Part shown: positions 1 to 5,104 of the stretch, one piece after another | How the letters are laid out: the number at the start of each line of letters is the position of its first letter | Numbering within the stretch: the first letter of the stretch is position 1 | DNA from: Actinomycetes bacterium | GTDB taxonomy: Bacteria; Actinomycetota; Actinomycetes; Actinomycetales; Cellulomonadaceae | Assembly (NCBI GenBank): GCA_023462275.1 | Contig: JAEWYD010000357.1 | Coordinates: 1 to 8,400 of the forward strand | Direction of reading: 5' to 3' | DNA: 8,400 nt | The notes under the pieces: model-generated | Database searches by the model: none | What the model saw: the letters and a program-made list of their open reading frames with translations, nothing else | Told to the model about the DNA's origin: nothing | Translations under genes and position numbers: made by a program

Positions 1-152
1 GGCCGGCACGGCGCCACCGGACGCGGGCATGGCCTGCGGGACGACGTCGGCGCGAGCGGCCGGCACGGCGCCACCGGACGCGGGCATGGCCTGCGGGACG
101 ACGTCGGCGCAGGCGGCCGGCACGGCACCATCGGACGCGGGCATGGCCTGCG
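1..152 (+). repeat. 57-bp in-frame tandem repeat (about 2.7 copies) in the kinase gene
   Basis: Units start at 1, 58 and 115, each beginning GGCCGGCACGGC. Units 1 and 2 differ only near their ends (gcgagc versus gcaggc). Unit 3 has a few substitutions and loses similarity after about base 152. At 57 bp the period keeps the frame, encoding a 19-residue Ala/Gly/Thr-rich unit containing PPDAGMACGTTSA. The array touches the window edge, so further copies may lie upstream. Confidence 0.9.
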
Positions 153-880
153 CACCGGGATCGCCGGAGGCGACTCTGTCCGCGAGCGACGTCTGGGCGG
201 ACGTCCGGGTCGTGCTCGTGGACGGTCACCACCTCGACCTCGCGCTGTCCTGCGCCGCGGAGGCCCGGCGCCGCGGCGTCGTCGTCGTCCTGGACGGCGG
301 GTCGTGGAAGCCAGGCCTGGAGCGCCTGCTGGCCCTCGTGGACGTCGCCGTCCTGTCAGCGGACTTCGCGGTGCCAGGGGCGGGCGCGGGGCACGGGGTC
401 GGCGCGAGCGGCGCACCGGGCGAGGCCGTCGGCCTGCTGACCGCCGTGCGGTCGCTGGGACCGCGGGTCGTCGCGCAGTCGCGCGGGGCCGAGCCGCTGG
501 AGATCCTCACCGCCGACGGCGTCCGGGCGCTCGACGTCCCGCGCGTGCGGGTCGTGGACACGCTCGGGGCGGGGGACGTGCTGCACGGCGCGCTCGTCGC
601 GTGGTTGGCGGCCGGGGAGCTGGCCGTCACCGGGCGCGACGACGAGGTGGCGGACGTGGCGGGGTCCGACGCCGCAGACAGGGTCGGGCGCGGACACGCG
701 ATTCCGGGTGGCCGCAGGCTCGCGGGCCTCACCGAGCCCGAGCTCGCGGACCGGTGCGAGGCGGGGCTGCGGTGGGCGATCCGGGTGGCGTCCGCGTCGG
801 TGGGCGCGCCGGGTGCGCACGGGTGGGCCGAGGAACCGAACCGGATTCGCCTGAACGACGACCGGGGCGAGCGCTCGTAG
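1..880 (+). CDS. PfkB-family carbohydrate kinase, 3' part (5' end outside window)
   Basis: The reading frame (first full codon at base 2) is open from the window edge to a TAG at 878-880, so the N-terminal half of the protein is missing. The ribokinase/PfkB signature DTLGAGD is at 557-577; its last Asp (575-577) is the expected catalytic base for ATP-dependent phosphorylation of a sugar or nucleoside hydroxyl. Upstream, VVLDGGSWKPGLE and a 'VDVAVLSADFAVPG' stretch match the mid-domain of PfkB kinases, and RVASASVGAPGAHGW matches the C-terminal helix. The substrate cannot be read from this fragment. Two oddities interrupt the fold: a 19-residue tandem repeat (bases 1 to about 152) before the VVLVDGHH strand, and a roughly 40-residue Asp/Gly/Ala-rich insertion after LAAGE (about 622-740). 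Family assignment is good. Whether the enzyme is active is uncertain because the N-terminal sugar-binding part is not visible. Confidence 0.8.
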   Translation, partial: AGTAPPDAGMACGTTSARAAGTAPPDAGMACGTTSAQAAGTAPSDAGMACAPGSPEATLSASDVWADVRVVLVDGHHLDLALSCAAEARRRGVVVVLDGGSWKPGLERLLALVDVAVLSADFAVPGAGAGHGVGASGAPGEAVGLLTAVRSLGPRVVAQSRGAEPLEILTADGVRALDVPRVRVVDTLGAGDVLHGALVAWLAAGELAVTGRDDEVADVAGSDAADRVGRGHAIPGGRRLAGLTEPELADRCEAGLRWAIRVASASVGAPGAHGWAEEPNRIRLNDDRGERS

Positions 881-972
881 CCCCGCGCTTGCGGCTGGCC
901 GGACGCCGGTCGGAGCCGGAAGGCGTGATCCACAGGAGCGAGGCCTTTGGGCAGTTTGTCGGACATGCGGAA

Positions 973-978
973 TATACT
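973..978 (+). promoter_or_regulatory. -10 element of the DUF222/HNH gene, probably leaderless
   Basis: TATACT, close to the TATAAT consensus, lies in an unusually AT-rich patch (about 945-990) for this genome. It ends exactly 6 nt before the ATG at 985, so transcription is predicted to begin at or next to the start codon. No Shine-Dalgarno sequence is visible between it and the ATG. A convincing -35 at normal spacing is not obvious; TTGGGC at 947-952 would leave a 20-bp spacer. Confidence 0.6.
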
Positions 979-992
979 GCACACATGTTCGA
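977..992 (+). promoter_or_regulatory. Putative LexA (SOS box) operator overlapping -10 and start codon
   Basis: CTGCACACATGTTCGA matches the actinobacterial/mycobacterial SOS box (TCGAAC-N4-GTTCGA). The right half GTTCGA is perfect, the left half matches 3 of 6, and only one of the eight bases of the core GAAC-N4-GTTC differs. It overlaps the end of the TATACT hexamer and the ATG at 985-987, so bound LexA would block initiation. Some 13E12/DUF222 genes of mycobacteria are reported to be LexA-regulated, which supports the call. The site is inferred, and the weak left half lowers confidence. Confidence 0.5.
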
Positions 993-2430
993 ACTCGTGG
1001 CCACCGCACGTGCCGACGCAGAGCGGCCGCGTGGGCGCGTCGCGGTGGGCAGCGCACGGCGTGCGACGGAACGCCAGGCGCTCGCCGTCGGCGAGGCACC
1101 GCTCGGAGCATCGGACGGCGATCGGCTCGCCTCCCGGCCACCGGCATGGGACGAGGTCCATCGCCTCGCGGTCGAGCTCGACAGCATGGCTCCGGGCCCC
1201 GCCCTCGCCACCCGCCTCAGCGGGCTCACACCGGCGGACGTCGACGACGTCGCGCTGGTCGAGGCGGCCGCCGCGTGCGAGCGCCTGTCGTCGTGGGCGC
1301 TCGCGGCGCAGGCCGGGTTCGTCAACGAGCTGCGCCGCCGACGCGACTCGCAGGGGCGCGGAGCGTACGTCGGGGACGAGGTCGCCGCCCGGCTGGCCAC
1401 GTCGCGCGCCGGCGGCGAGGCGAAGGTCGGCTACGCGCTCAGCCTGGAGCAGCTCCCGCAGGTGTGGGATGCGCTGTCGGCGGGCACGATCGACCTGCGC
1501 CGGAGCCGCGTGCTCTGCGACGAGCTGCTGGCCATCCCGGAAGAGGCGCGCCCTGCGGTGACGGCCACGGTCCTGGACGGCGCCGAAATCCGGACGGCCG
1601 AGCAGCTCCGCGCCCGGGTGCGGCGCGCCGCGCTTCGCCTCGACCCGGACGCCGCGGGCCGGGCGCACCGGCGAGCACGCGCGGATCGCCACGTCGAGCT
1701 GCACCCCGTGCACGACGGCATGGCGTGGCTGCACGCGTTCCTACCGGCGCACGAGGCTGTCGCCGTGCACACGGCACTCACCGCCATCGCGGACGCGCAA
1801 GACCCCGACGACCCGAGACCGATGGACGCCCGGCGCGCGGACGCCCTCGTCGACACCGTCACGCGCTGGCTGGATGCAGGTACGACGCCGGATGGCACGG
1901 AGCTGCCGACGCGTCAGCGCAGACGTCCCCACCTGGCCGTGACCGCGAGTGCGACGACCCTGGTCGGCCTCGACGACGAGCCGTGCGAGCTGGCCGGGTA
2001 CGGACCGATCTCCGCGGCGATGGCGCGCGAGATCGCCGCAGCCGCGACGTGGACGCCGCTGCTCCTCGACGCCGAGACGGGCAACCTCGCAGCTCGCGGG
2101 CACCGGACGTACCGGCCCTCGAGTGCGCAGACGCACTGGATCGTCGACCGCGACCGCATGTGCACCTTCCCGGGCTGCCGCGTTCCGGCCAGCCGCTGCG
2201 ACATCGACCACAACACCCCGTTCGACCCGTCGCGGCCCGCCGAGGACCAGACCGTGGCCGACGCCATGGACGCCAAGTGCCGCCACCATCACCGCCTCAA
2301 GACGGTCGGCGGCTGGTCGACCAGCCGAGACCCTGTGTCGGGCGTCACGGAGTGGGCAGCGCCCACCGGACACCGGTACCTCAACGCTCAGGACGACCAA
2401 CCGCCCCCGGACGCGCCACCGCCGTTCTGA
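985..2430 (+). CDS. DUF222 / HNH endonuclease domain protein (13E12-repeat family)
   Basis: 481 residues. The DUF222 region spans roughly residues 50-330, with family-typical segments such as CERLSSWALAAQAGFVNEL, WDALSAGTIDLRRSRVL and the DARRADALVD helix. A C-terminal HNH module follows at about residues 385-440: RDRMCTFPGC, CDIDH (H409) and CRHHHRLKT (C432-T440). HNH modules are metal-dependent nucleases. The cellular role of the DUF222 family is not settled, and mobile-element or DNA-repair links have been proposed. The usual Asn before the final Cys-His cluster (NLxxLC in relatives) is Ala427 here (ADAMDAKC), so activity could be altered. The frame stays open back to 304, but I chose ATG 985 because it sits 6 nt after TATACT, starts MFELV as many relatives do, and begins the recognisable homology; no SD is present. 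It is convergent with the redox enzyme gene and probably damage-inducible through the overlapping SOS-like box. Confidence 0.9.
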   Translation: MFELVATARADAERPRGRVAVGSARRATERQALAVGEAPLGASDGDRLASRPPAWDEVHRLAVELDSMAPGPALATRLSGLTPADVDDVALVEAAAACERLSSWALAAQAGFVNELRRRRDSQGRGAYVGDEVAARLATSRAGGEAKVGYALSLEQLPQVWDALSAGTIDLRRSRVLCDELLAIPEEARPAVTATVLDGAEIRTAEQLRARVRRAALRLDPDAAGRAHRRARADRHVELHPVHDGMAWLHAFLPAHEAVAVHTALTAIADAQDPDDPRPMDARRADALVDTVTRWLDAGTTPDGTELPTRQRRRPHLAVTASATTLVGLDDEPCELAGYGPISAAMAREIAAAATWTPLLLDAETGNLAARGHRTYRPSSAQTHWIVDRDRMCTFPGCRVPASRCDIDHNTPFDPSRPAEDQTVADAMDAKCRHHHRLKTVGGWSTSRDPVSGVTEWAAPTGHRYLNAQDDQPPPDAPPPF

Positions 2431-2486
2431 TCCACGCGCCGATCGATGGAGCGTTCCGCGCCCGGGCCTCCGCCGGCCGCAAACGT

Positions 2487-2585
2487 GGCAGCGCGCTCGT
2501 ACGCCGCCGGCGCCCACGCGGCAGCGCACTCGTACGCCGCCGGCGCCCACGCGGCAGCGCGCCCCTACGCCGCCGCCGCCACGGG
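2487..2585. repeat. 33-bp tandem repeat (3 copies) across the redox enzyme's stop codon
   Basis: Units start at 2487, 2520 and 2553, each beginning GGCAGCGC and continuing with (t)acgccgccggcgcccacgc. Copies 1 and 2 are near-identical and copy 3 diverges at its end. The minus-strand gene ends inside copy 3, where its stop reads CTA on the + strand (TAG in the gene). The equivalent triplet in copies 1 and 2 is GTA (TAC, Tyr). The array fills most of the 134-bp gap between two convergent genes. The repeated GGCGCC/CGCCGGCG cores could fold, but no classical terminator with a U-tract is visible. Confidence 0.85.
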
Positions 2586-3587
2586 GCTGCGCAGGGCGCT
2601 CTGACCTGCCTGCCACGCGCCGAGCATCTGCGCGCCCGCCAACCCGTCGACGGCGAGGTACGCGGCGGCACCCCACAGCACGTCGTCGGCCAGGTCCGGC
2701 TCCGCCTCGACGAGGCCCCCGGCCAGGTCGCGCCCGGCGATCTGCTCGTGCACGGCGTCGGCCTCGACGTGCTCGTCGAAGTAGAAGGTGACGTCCTGCC
2801 CGTAGCCGAGCCGCCGGAAGCCGTTGCCGTACTTGCGGCACGGGATCGACGACGTCATCTCGAAGGCGGCGAGGTGGCCCACGATCGCCCCCCGCAGCCG
2901 TCGGTGGAGACCGAACAGGCTCATCAGGTTGACGTTCGCCAGGGTCGGCGCGGGCACGGCGTCGACGTAGGCGCCGTAGGAGTCGTCGAGCCCGAGGGCC
3001 CGCATGGTCCCCGCGAAGAGCTCGGAGTGGATGTGCCCAGGCCGCCCGCCGCCGTACTCGTCCGCCTGGACCTCGATGAGCGCCGACTTCGCACGCCCGA
3101 CGAGCCGAGGCAGGGCCCACGAGTGGGGGTCGGCCTCCTTGAGGTGGTAGATCGAGCGGTGGATGACGAACTCGTGGAGCTGGGCGTCCGTCGCGCGCTT
3201 GGCGACGTACGTCGAGACGCTCGGGCCGTCGTCGGCGTCCGTGAGCTCGAAGAGGGCCTCGGCGACCTCAGCCGCCGTGCGCGGCTCGCGGTCCGGGACC
3301 TGCACGAGCGCGCGCACCGACCGCTCGAACGCGTCCTCGAGCACCGCCCGCGCCGCGAGCAGATCGGGCTGCCACTCCCAGGCGTCGTCGACCCCGTCGA
3401 TGCCGCGGTAGTGCAGCTCGTAGAGCACGAAGAGGGCCAGCTGGACGTCCTCGTCGGCGAGGACGTCGGTCGCCCTGCCCACGGCCTCTCGCGCCGCCCG
3501 CACGACGTCGGGCACAGGCCCGGGCGCGCCGGCGAGCGCAGCGAGGAGCTCGGTCGTCAGGGGACCGCGGGCTGCGGGTACGCGCAT
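2565..3587 (-). CDS. Iron-containing redox enzyme family protein (heme-oxygenase-like, probable diiron)
   Basis: 340 residues, cytoplasmic, with no signal or membrane segment. The all-helical, His/Glu-rich sequence fits the heme-oxygenase-like superfamily annotated as 'iron-containing redox enzyme'; characterised relatives of that fold include diiron oxidases and oxygenases. Candidate metal ligands lie in three blocks: HEFVIHRSIYHLKEADPHSW (H138-W157), EVQADEYGGG followed by GHIHSE (E172, D176, E177, H185, H187, E189), and YFDEHVEADAVHE (E272, H273, D277, H280, E281). E243 in AAFEMTSS is also typical. The substrate is unknown. The start at 3587 is fixed by GGAGGT placed 4 nt upstream and by the onset of the conserved sequence; the frame extends to 3938 only through low-complexity DNA. 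The C-terminus ends in SPVAAAA inside a 33-bp repeat. The gene is divergent from a CDGSH [2Fe-2S] protein, which suggests an electron-transfer partner. Family confidence is high, but heme degradation as such is not supported. Confidence 0.85.
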   Translation of the reverse strand: MRVPAARGPLTTELLAALAGAPGPVPDVVRAAREAVGRATDVLADEDVQLALFVLYELHYRGIDGVDDAWEWQPDLLAARAVLEDAFERSVRALVQVPDREPRTAAEVAEALFELTDADDGPSVSTYVAKRATDAQLHEFVIHRSIYHLKEADPHSWALPRLVGRAKSALIEVQADEYGGGRPGHIHSELFAGTMRALGLDDSYGAYVDAVPAPTLANVNLMSLFGLHRRLRGAIVGHLAAFEMTSSIPCRKYGNGFRRLGYGQDVTFYFDEHVEADAVHEQIAGRDLAGGLVEAEPDLADDVLWGAAAYLAVDGLAGAQMLGAWQAGQSALRSPVAAAA

Positions 3588-3591
3588 GGTG

Positions 3592-3597
3592 ACCTCC
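3592..3597 (-). promoter_or_regulatory. Ribosome binding site of the redox enzyme gene
   Basis: On the minus strand GGAGGT-cacc-ATG gives a near-perfect Shine-Dalgarno at 4-5 nt spacing. This decides the start codon at 3587 in a frame that is otherwise open much further upstream. The three complete + strand genes here show no comparable SD. Confidence 0.8.
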
Positions 3598-3758
3598 GGG
3601 CGGTGCGACGGCGGTGCCGCGGGCTCGCGGGCGGCACGGACGCGCTCGCGGCTGCCACGGCGCGCCGTGATCGAGGCTCGCACCCGGCGCGGGGGCCCGC
3701 ATCCGGAGGGTCGTCGCAGCCGGAGCCGCGCGGTGCTCACGTCGCTCCCGCGCTGGCC

Positions 3759-3898
3759 TCGATGCCCTGTCCCGAATGCCCTGCCCTCGACATCCTGCCC
3801 CCGACACTCAGCCCTCGCACTCAGCCCTCGACACCCGGTCTTCGACGCCCGGTCTTCGACGCCCGCCCTGCGACCCCCTCCCTGCGACGCACGTGCTC
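3759..3898. repeat. Degenerate 14-bp period array (about 10 units) in the divergent intergenic region
   Basis: The 349-bp gap between the divergent starts (3588-3936) contains no convincing gene. Its right half is a phased, C-rich degenerate repeat with a CGA/CGC core at about 3760, 3773, 3788, 3802, 3816, 3829, 3843, 3857, 3871 and 3885, that is every 13-15 bp. The best-conserved adjacent units read TCTTCGACGCCCGG. The left half (3588-3758) is featureless GC-rich DNA apart from the redox gene's RBS. The array lies upstream of both divergent genes and could hold operator sites, but this is not shown. Confidence 0.7.
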
Positions 3899-3924
3899 GG
3901 CGCGCGCCCCGGCACCACGCACGA

Positions 3925-3930
3925 TTCACT
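3925..3930 (+). promoter_or_regulatory. Possible -10 element of the CDGSH gene (leaderless)
   Basis: TTCACT sits exactly 6 nt before the ATG at 3937, the same geometry as at 973-978 and 4325-4330. It departs from TANNNT at its second base, and no -35 is evident. There is no SD in the gaaccc between it and the ATG, so leaderless initiation is the simplest reading. This is weak on its own and supported mainly by the shared spacing. Confidence 0.35.
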
Positions 3931-3936
3931 GAACCC

Positions 3937-4167
3937 ATGACCGTCGATCACCCGTGGGCCTCCGTCACCGCGTGCCCCAACGGGCCCCTGCTGGTCCGGG
4001 GCGACGTGGAGATCCTCATGGCTGACGGCTCGTCCGCGCCGCGGCGCCGCGCGACCGTCGCGCTCTGCCGGTGCGGGGCGTCCGGGATCAAGCCGTACTG
4101 CGACGGCAGCCACAAGGCGATCGGGTTCCGCACGGAGGACGAGCCGACGACGGCGCAGGCGAGCTGA
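3937..4167 (+). CDS. CDGSH iron-sulfur domain protein
   Basis: 76 residues. The C-terminal half carries the full CDGSH signature C-x-C-x2-S-x3-P-x-C-D-G-S-H, read as CRCGASGIKPYCDGSH. Cys44, Cys46, Cys55 and His59 are the expected ligands of a redox-active, acid-labile [2Fe-2S] cluster of the mitoNEET type. The N-terminal part (ITV-like strand, CPNGPLLVRGD) matches bacterial single-CDGSH proteins, which have no membrane anchor, so this should be soluble and cytosolic. The same frame is open back to 3586, but that part translates the 14-bp repeat array and lacks homology, so ATG 3937 is preferred. The gene is divergent from the heme-oxygenase-like diiron-type enzyme; from general knowledge, actinobacterial genomes often place these two families side by side. 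A role as electron donor or acceptor, or in iron/ROS sensing, is inference. Confidence 0.88.
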   Translation: MTVDHPWASVTACPNGPLLVRGDVEILMADGSSAPRRRATVALCRCGASGIKPYCDGSHKAIGFRTEDEPTTAQAS

Positions 4168-4189
4168 GGCACGTGCGATTCGAGCGAAC

Positions 4190-4251
4190 GGCGAGCCGAG
4201 GACCGGCGAGCCGAGGCCCGAGCGAGCCAAGCACCCGCGAGCCGAGGCCCG
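4190..4251. repeat. 15-bp tandem repeat (about 4 units) downstream of the CDGSH gene
   Basis: The core GCGAGCC recurs at 4191, 4206, 4222 and 4237 (spacings 15, 16, 15), with consensus about GCGAGCCGAGGCCCG. It occupies most of the 169 bp between the CDGSH stop and the NUDIX start. It encodes nothing recognisable, and no other element is visible in this gap apart from the NUDIX -10. Confidence 0.8.
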
Positions 4252-4324
4252 AGACAAGCCCTGGCGCGACCAACCGCGGCCCCGCTGCGCCCCTCGTGGG
4301 AGATGGTCTCGCCACGTGCGCCGC

Positions 4325-4330
4325 TACGGT
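4325..4330 (+). promoter_or_regulatory. -10 element of the NUDIX gene (leaderless)
   Basis: TACGGT fits the actinobacterial TANNNT -10 pattern. It ends 6 nt before GTG 4337, placing the transcription start at that GTG. This argues for 4337 rather than the in-frame GTG at 4316, which would lie upstream of the -10 and has no well-spaced SD. Confidence 0.55.
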
Positions 4331-4336
4331 GGCGAC

Positions 4337-4837
4337 GTGGCATACACCGACGATCCGGCATCCCGCGCGCTCCTGGTCGCCGCGGCCTACGTGGTGCTCC
4401 AGCGCGGCGACGAGGTCCTGCTGCAGCTGCGCGCCGGCACGGGGTACCTCGACGGCCACTGGGCTGTCCTGGCCGGCCACCTCGAGCCCGACGAGACGAT
4501 CCACGCCGCGGCGGTCCGCGAGGCGGCCGAGGAGTCCGGCGTCGTCGTCGCGGAGGAGGACCTCGAGCCGCTCACGATGCTGCACCGGTTCTGGCCTGGC
4601 GGCCCGCAGATCGAGCAACGCTGCGACGTCTTCTTCCGAGCCCGCCGCTGGTCCGGCGAGCCGGCCATCCTCGAGCCCGACCGCTGCGCGGACATGCGCT
4701 GGTTCCGGCTCGACGCCCTGCCCGACCCGATGGTGCCGCACGAGGCCGCAGTGCTCTCCTACCTCGCCTCGGGCACCGTCCCGCCAGCCGTCCTGGCGAT
4801 GCCGCGTCGGGCGCCCGCGACGCCGGACGTGGTGTAG
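4337..4837 (+). CDS. NUDIX hydrolase
   Basis: 166 residues from GTG 4337. The complete Nudix box (G-x5-E-x7-R-E-U-x-E-E-x-G-U) is present: G47, E53, R61-E62, E65-E66, G68, followed by VVV. The Glu residues bind Mg2+/Mn2+ and catalyse hydrolysis of a nucleoside diphosphate linked to another moiety. The preceding GTGYLDGHWAVLAGHLE segment is typical of small NUDIX proteins that act on nucleotides. The substrate (oxidised dNTP, ADP-ribose, NADH or other) cannot be assigned. WFRLDALPDPMVPH is the usual C-terminal segment. The in-frame GTG at 4316 would add seven residues; the leaderless -10 at 4325 favours 4337. The C-terminus PDVV-stop is the first unit of a 14-unit 15-bp array, so the end of the gene has been tandemly copied downstream. 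The gene is convergent with topA. Confidence 0.9.
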   Translation: MAYTDDPASRALLVAAAYVVLQRGDEVLLQLRAGTGYLDGHWAVLAGHLEPDETIHAAAVREAAEESGVVVAEEDLEPLTMLHRFWPGGPQIEQRCDVFFRARRWSGEPAILEPDRCADMRWFRLDALPDPMVPHEAAVLSYLASGTVPPAVLAMPRRAPATPDVV

Positions 4838-5031
4838 CGGGACGTGGTGTAGCGGGACGCCGCGTAGCCGGACGTGGTGTAGCCGGACGTCGCGTAGCCG
4901 GACGTGGTGTAGCCGGACGTCGCGTAGCCGGACGCCGCGTAGCCGGACGTGGTGTAGCCGGACGCCGCGTAGCCGGACGCCGCGTAGCCGGACGTGGTAT
5001 AGCCGCACGCCGAGCAGCCGCACGCCGAGCA
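4822..5031. repeat. 15-bp minisatellite, 14 contiguous units, overlapping the NUDIX stop codon
   Basis: Units of exactly 15 bp run head to tail from 4822 with no spacers. Most are GCCGGACGTGGTGTA, GCCGGACGTCGCGTA or GCCGGACGCCGCGTA, so the bases that vary lie mainly at positions 9-12. Units 2 and 3 begin GCGGG, and the last two are GCCGCACGCCGAGCA. In the NUDIX frame each of the first twelve units reads P/R-D-V/A-V/A-stop, so the array repeats the gene's own C-terminus and TAG. It fills most of the gap between two convergent genes. Bases 5032-5104, up to the topA stop, show nothing recognisable. Confidence 0.93.
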
Positions 5032-5104
5032 GCCGGCGCGTCGGCACCGCGCAGGAGCAGACGCCAGCCAGCCGGACCGGCAACCGCCGACCCGGTCCCG
5101 CGGA

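Noticed and set aside
304..984. N-terminal extension of the DUF222 protein within the kinase gene
   Set aside because: It would overlap the PfkB coding region in another frame and is Arg/Gly-rich low complexity; promoter and homology both begin at 985.
226..1734. Long minus-strand open frames under the kinase and DUF222 genes
   Set aside because: They are antisense shadows with no recognisable domains and atypical composition.
2431..2564. Bidirectional rho-independent terminator between convergent genes
   Set aside because: GC-rich inverted segments exist, but no stable stem followed by a T-tract is visible; the space is explained better by the 33-bp repeat.
1146..3932. A 928-codon open frame on the + strand spanning three genes
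   Set aside because: It is an Arg/Pro/Gly-rich translation out of frame with the DUF222 gene and antisense to the redox enzyme; such frames are expected at this GC content and it has no domain signature.
3586..3936. N-terminal extension of the CDGSH protein
   Set aside because: The frame is open but translates intergenic repeat DNA into Arg/Ser/Pro-rich sequence. The CDGSH family is short, and ATG 3937 has a promoter-like hexamer at leaderless spacing.
4822..5031. CRISPR array
   Set aside because: The 15-bp units are contiguous with no unique spacers, the variation is within units, and no cas genes are present.
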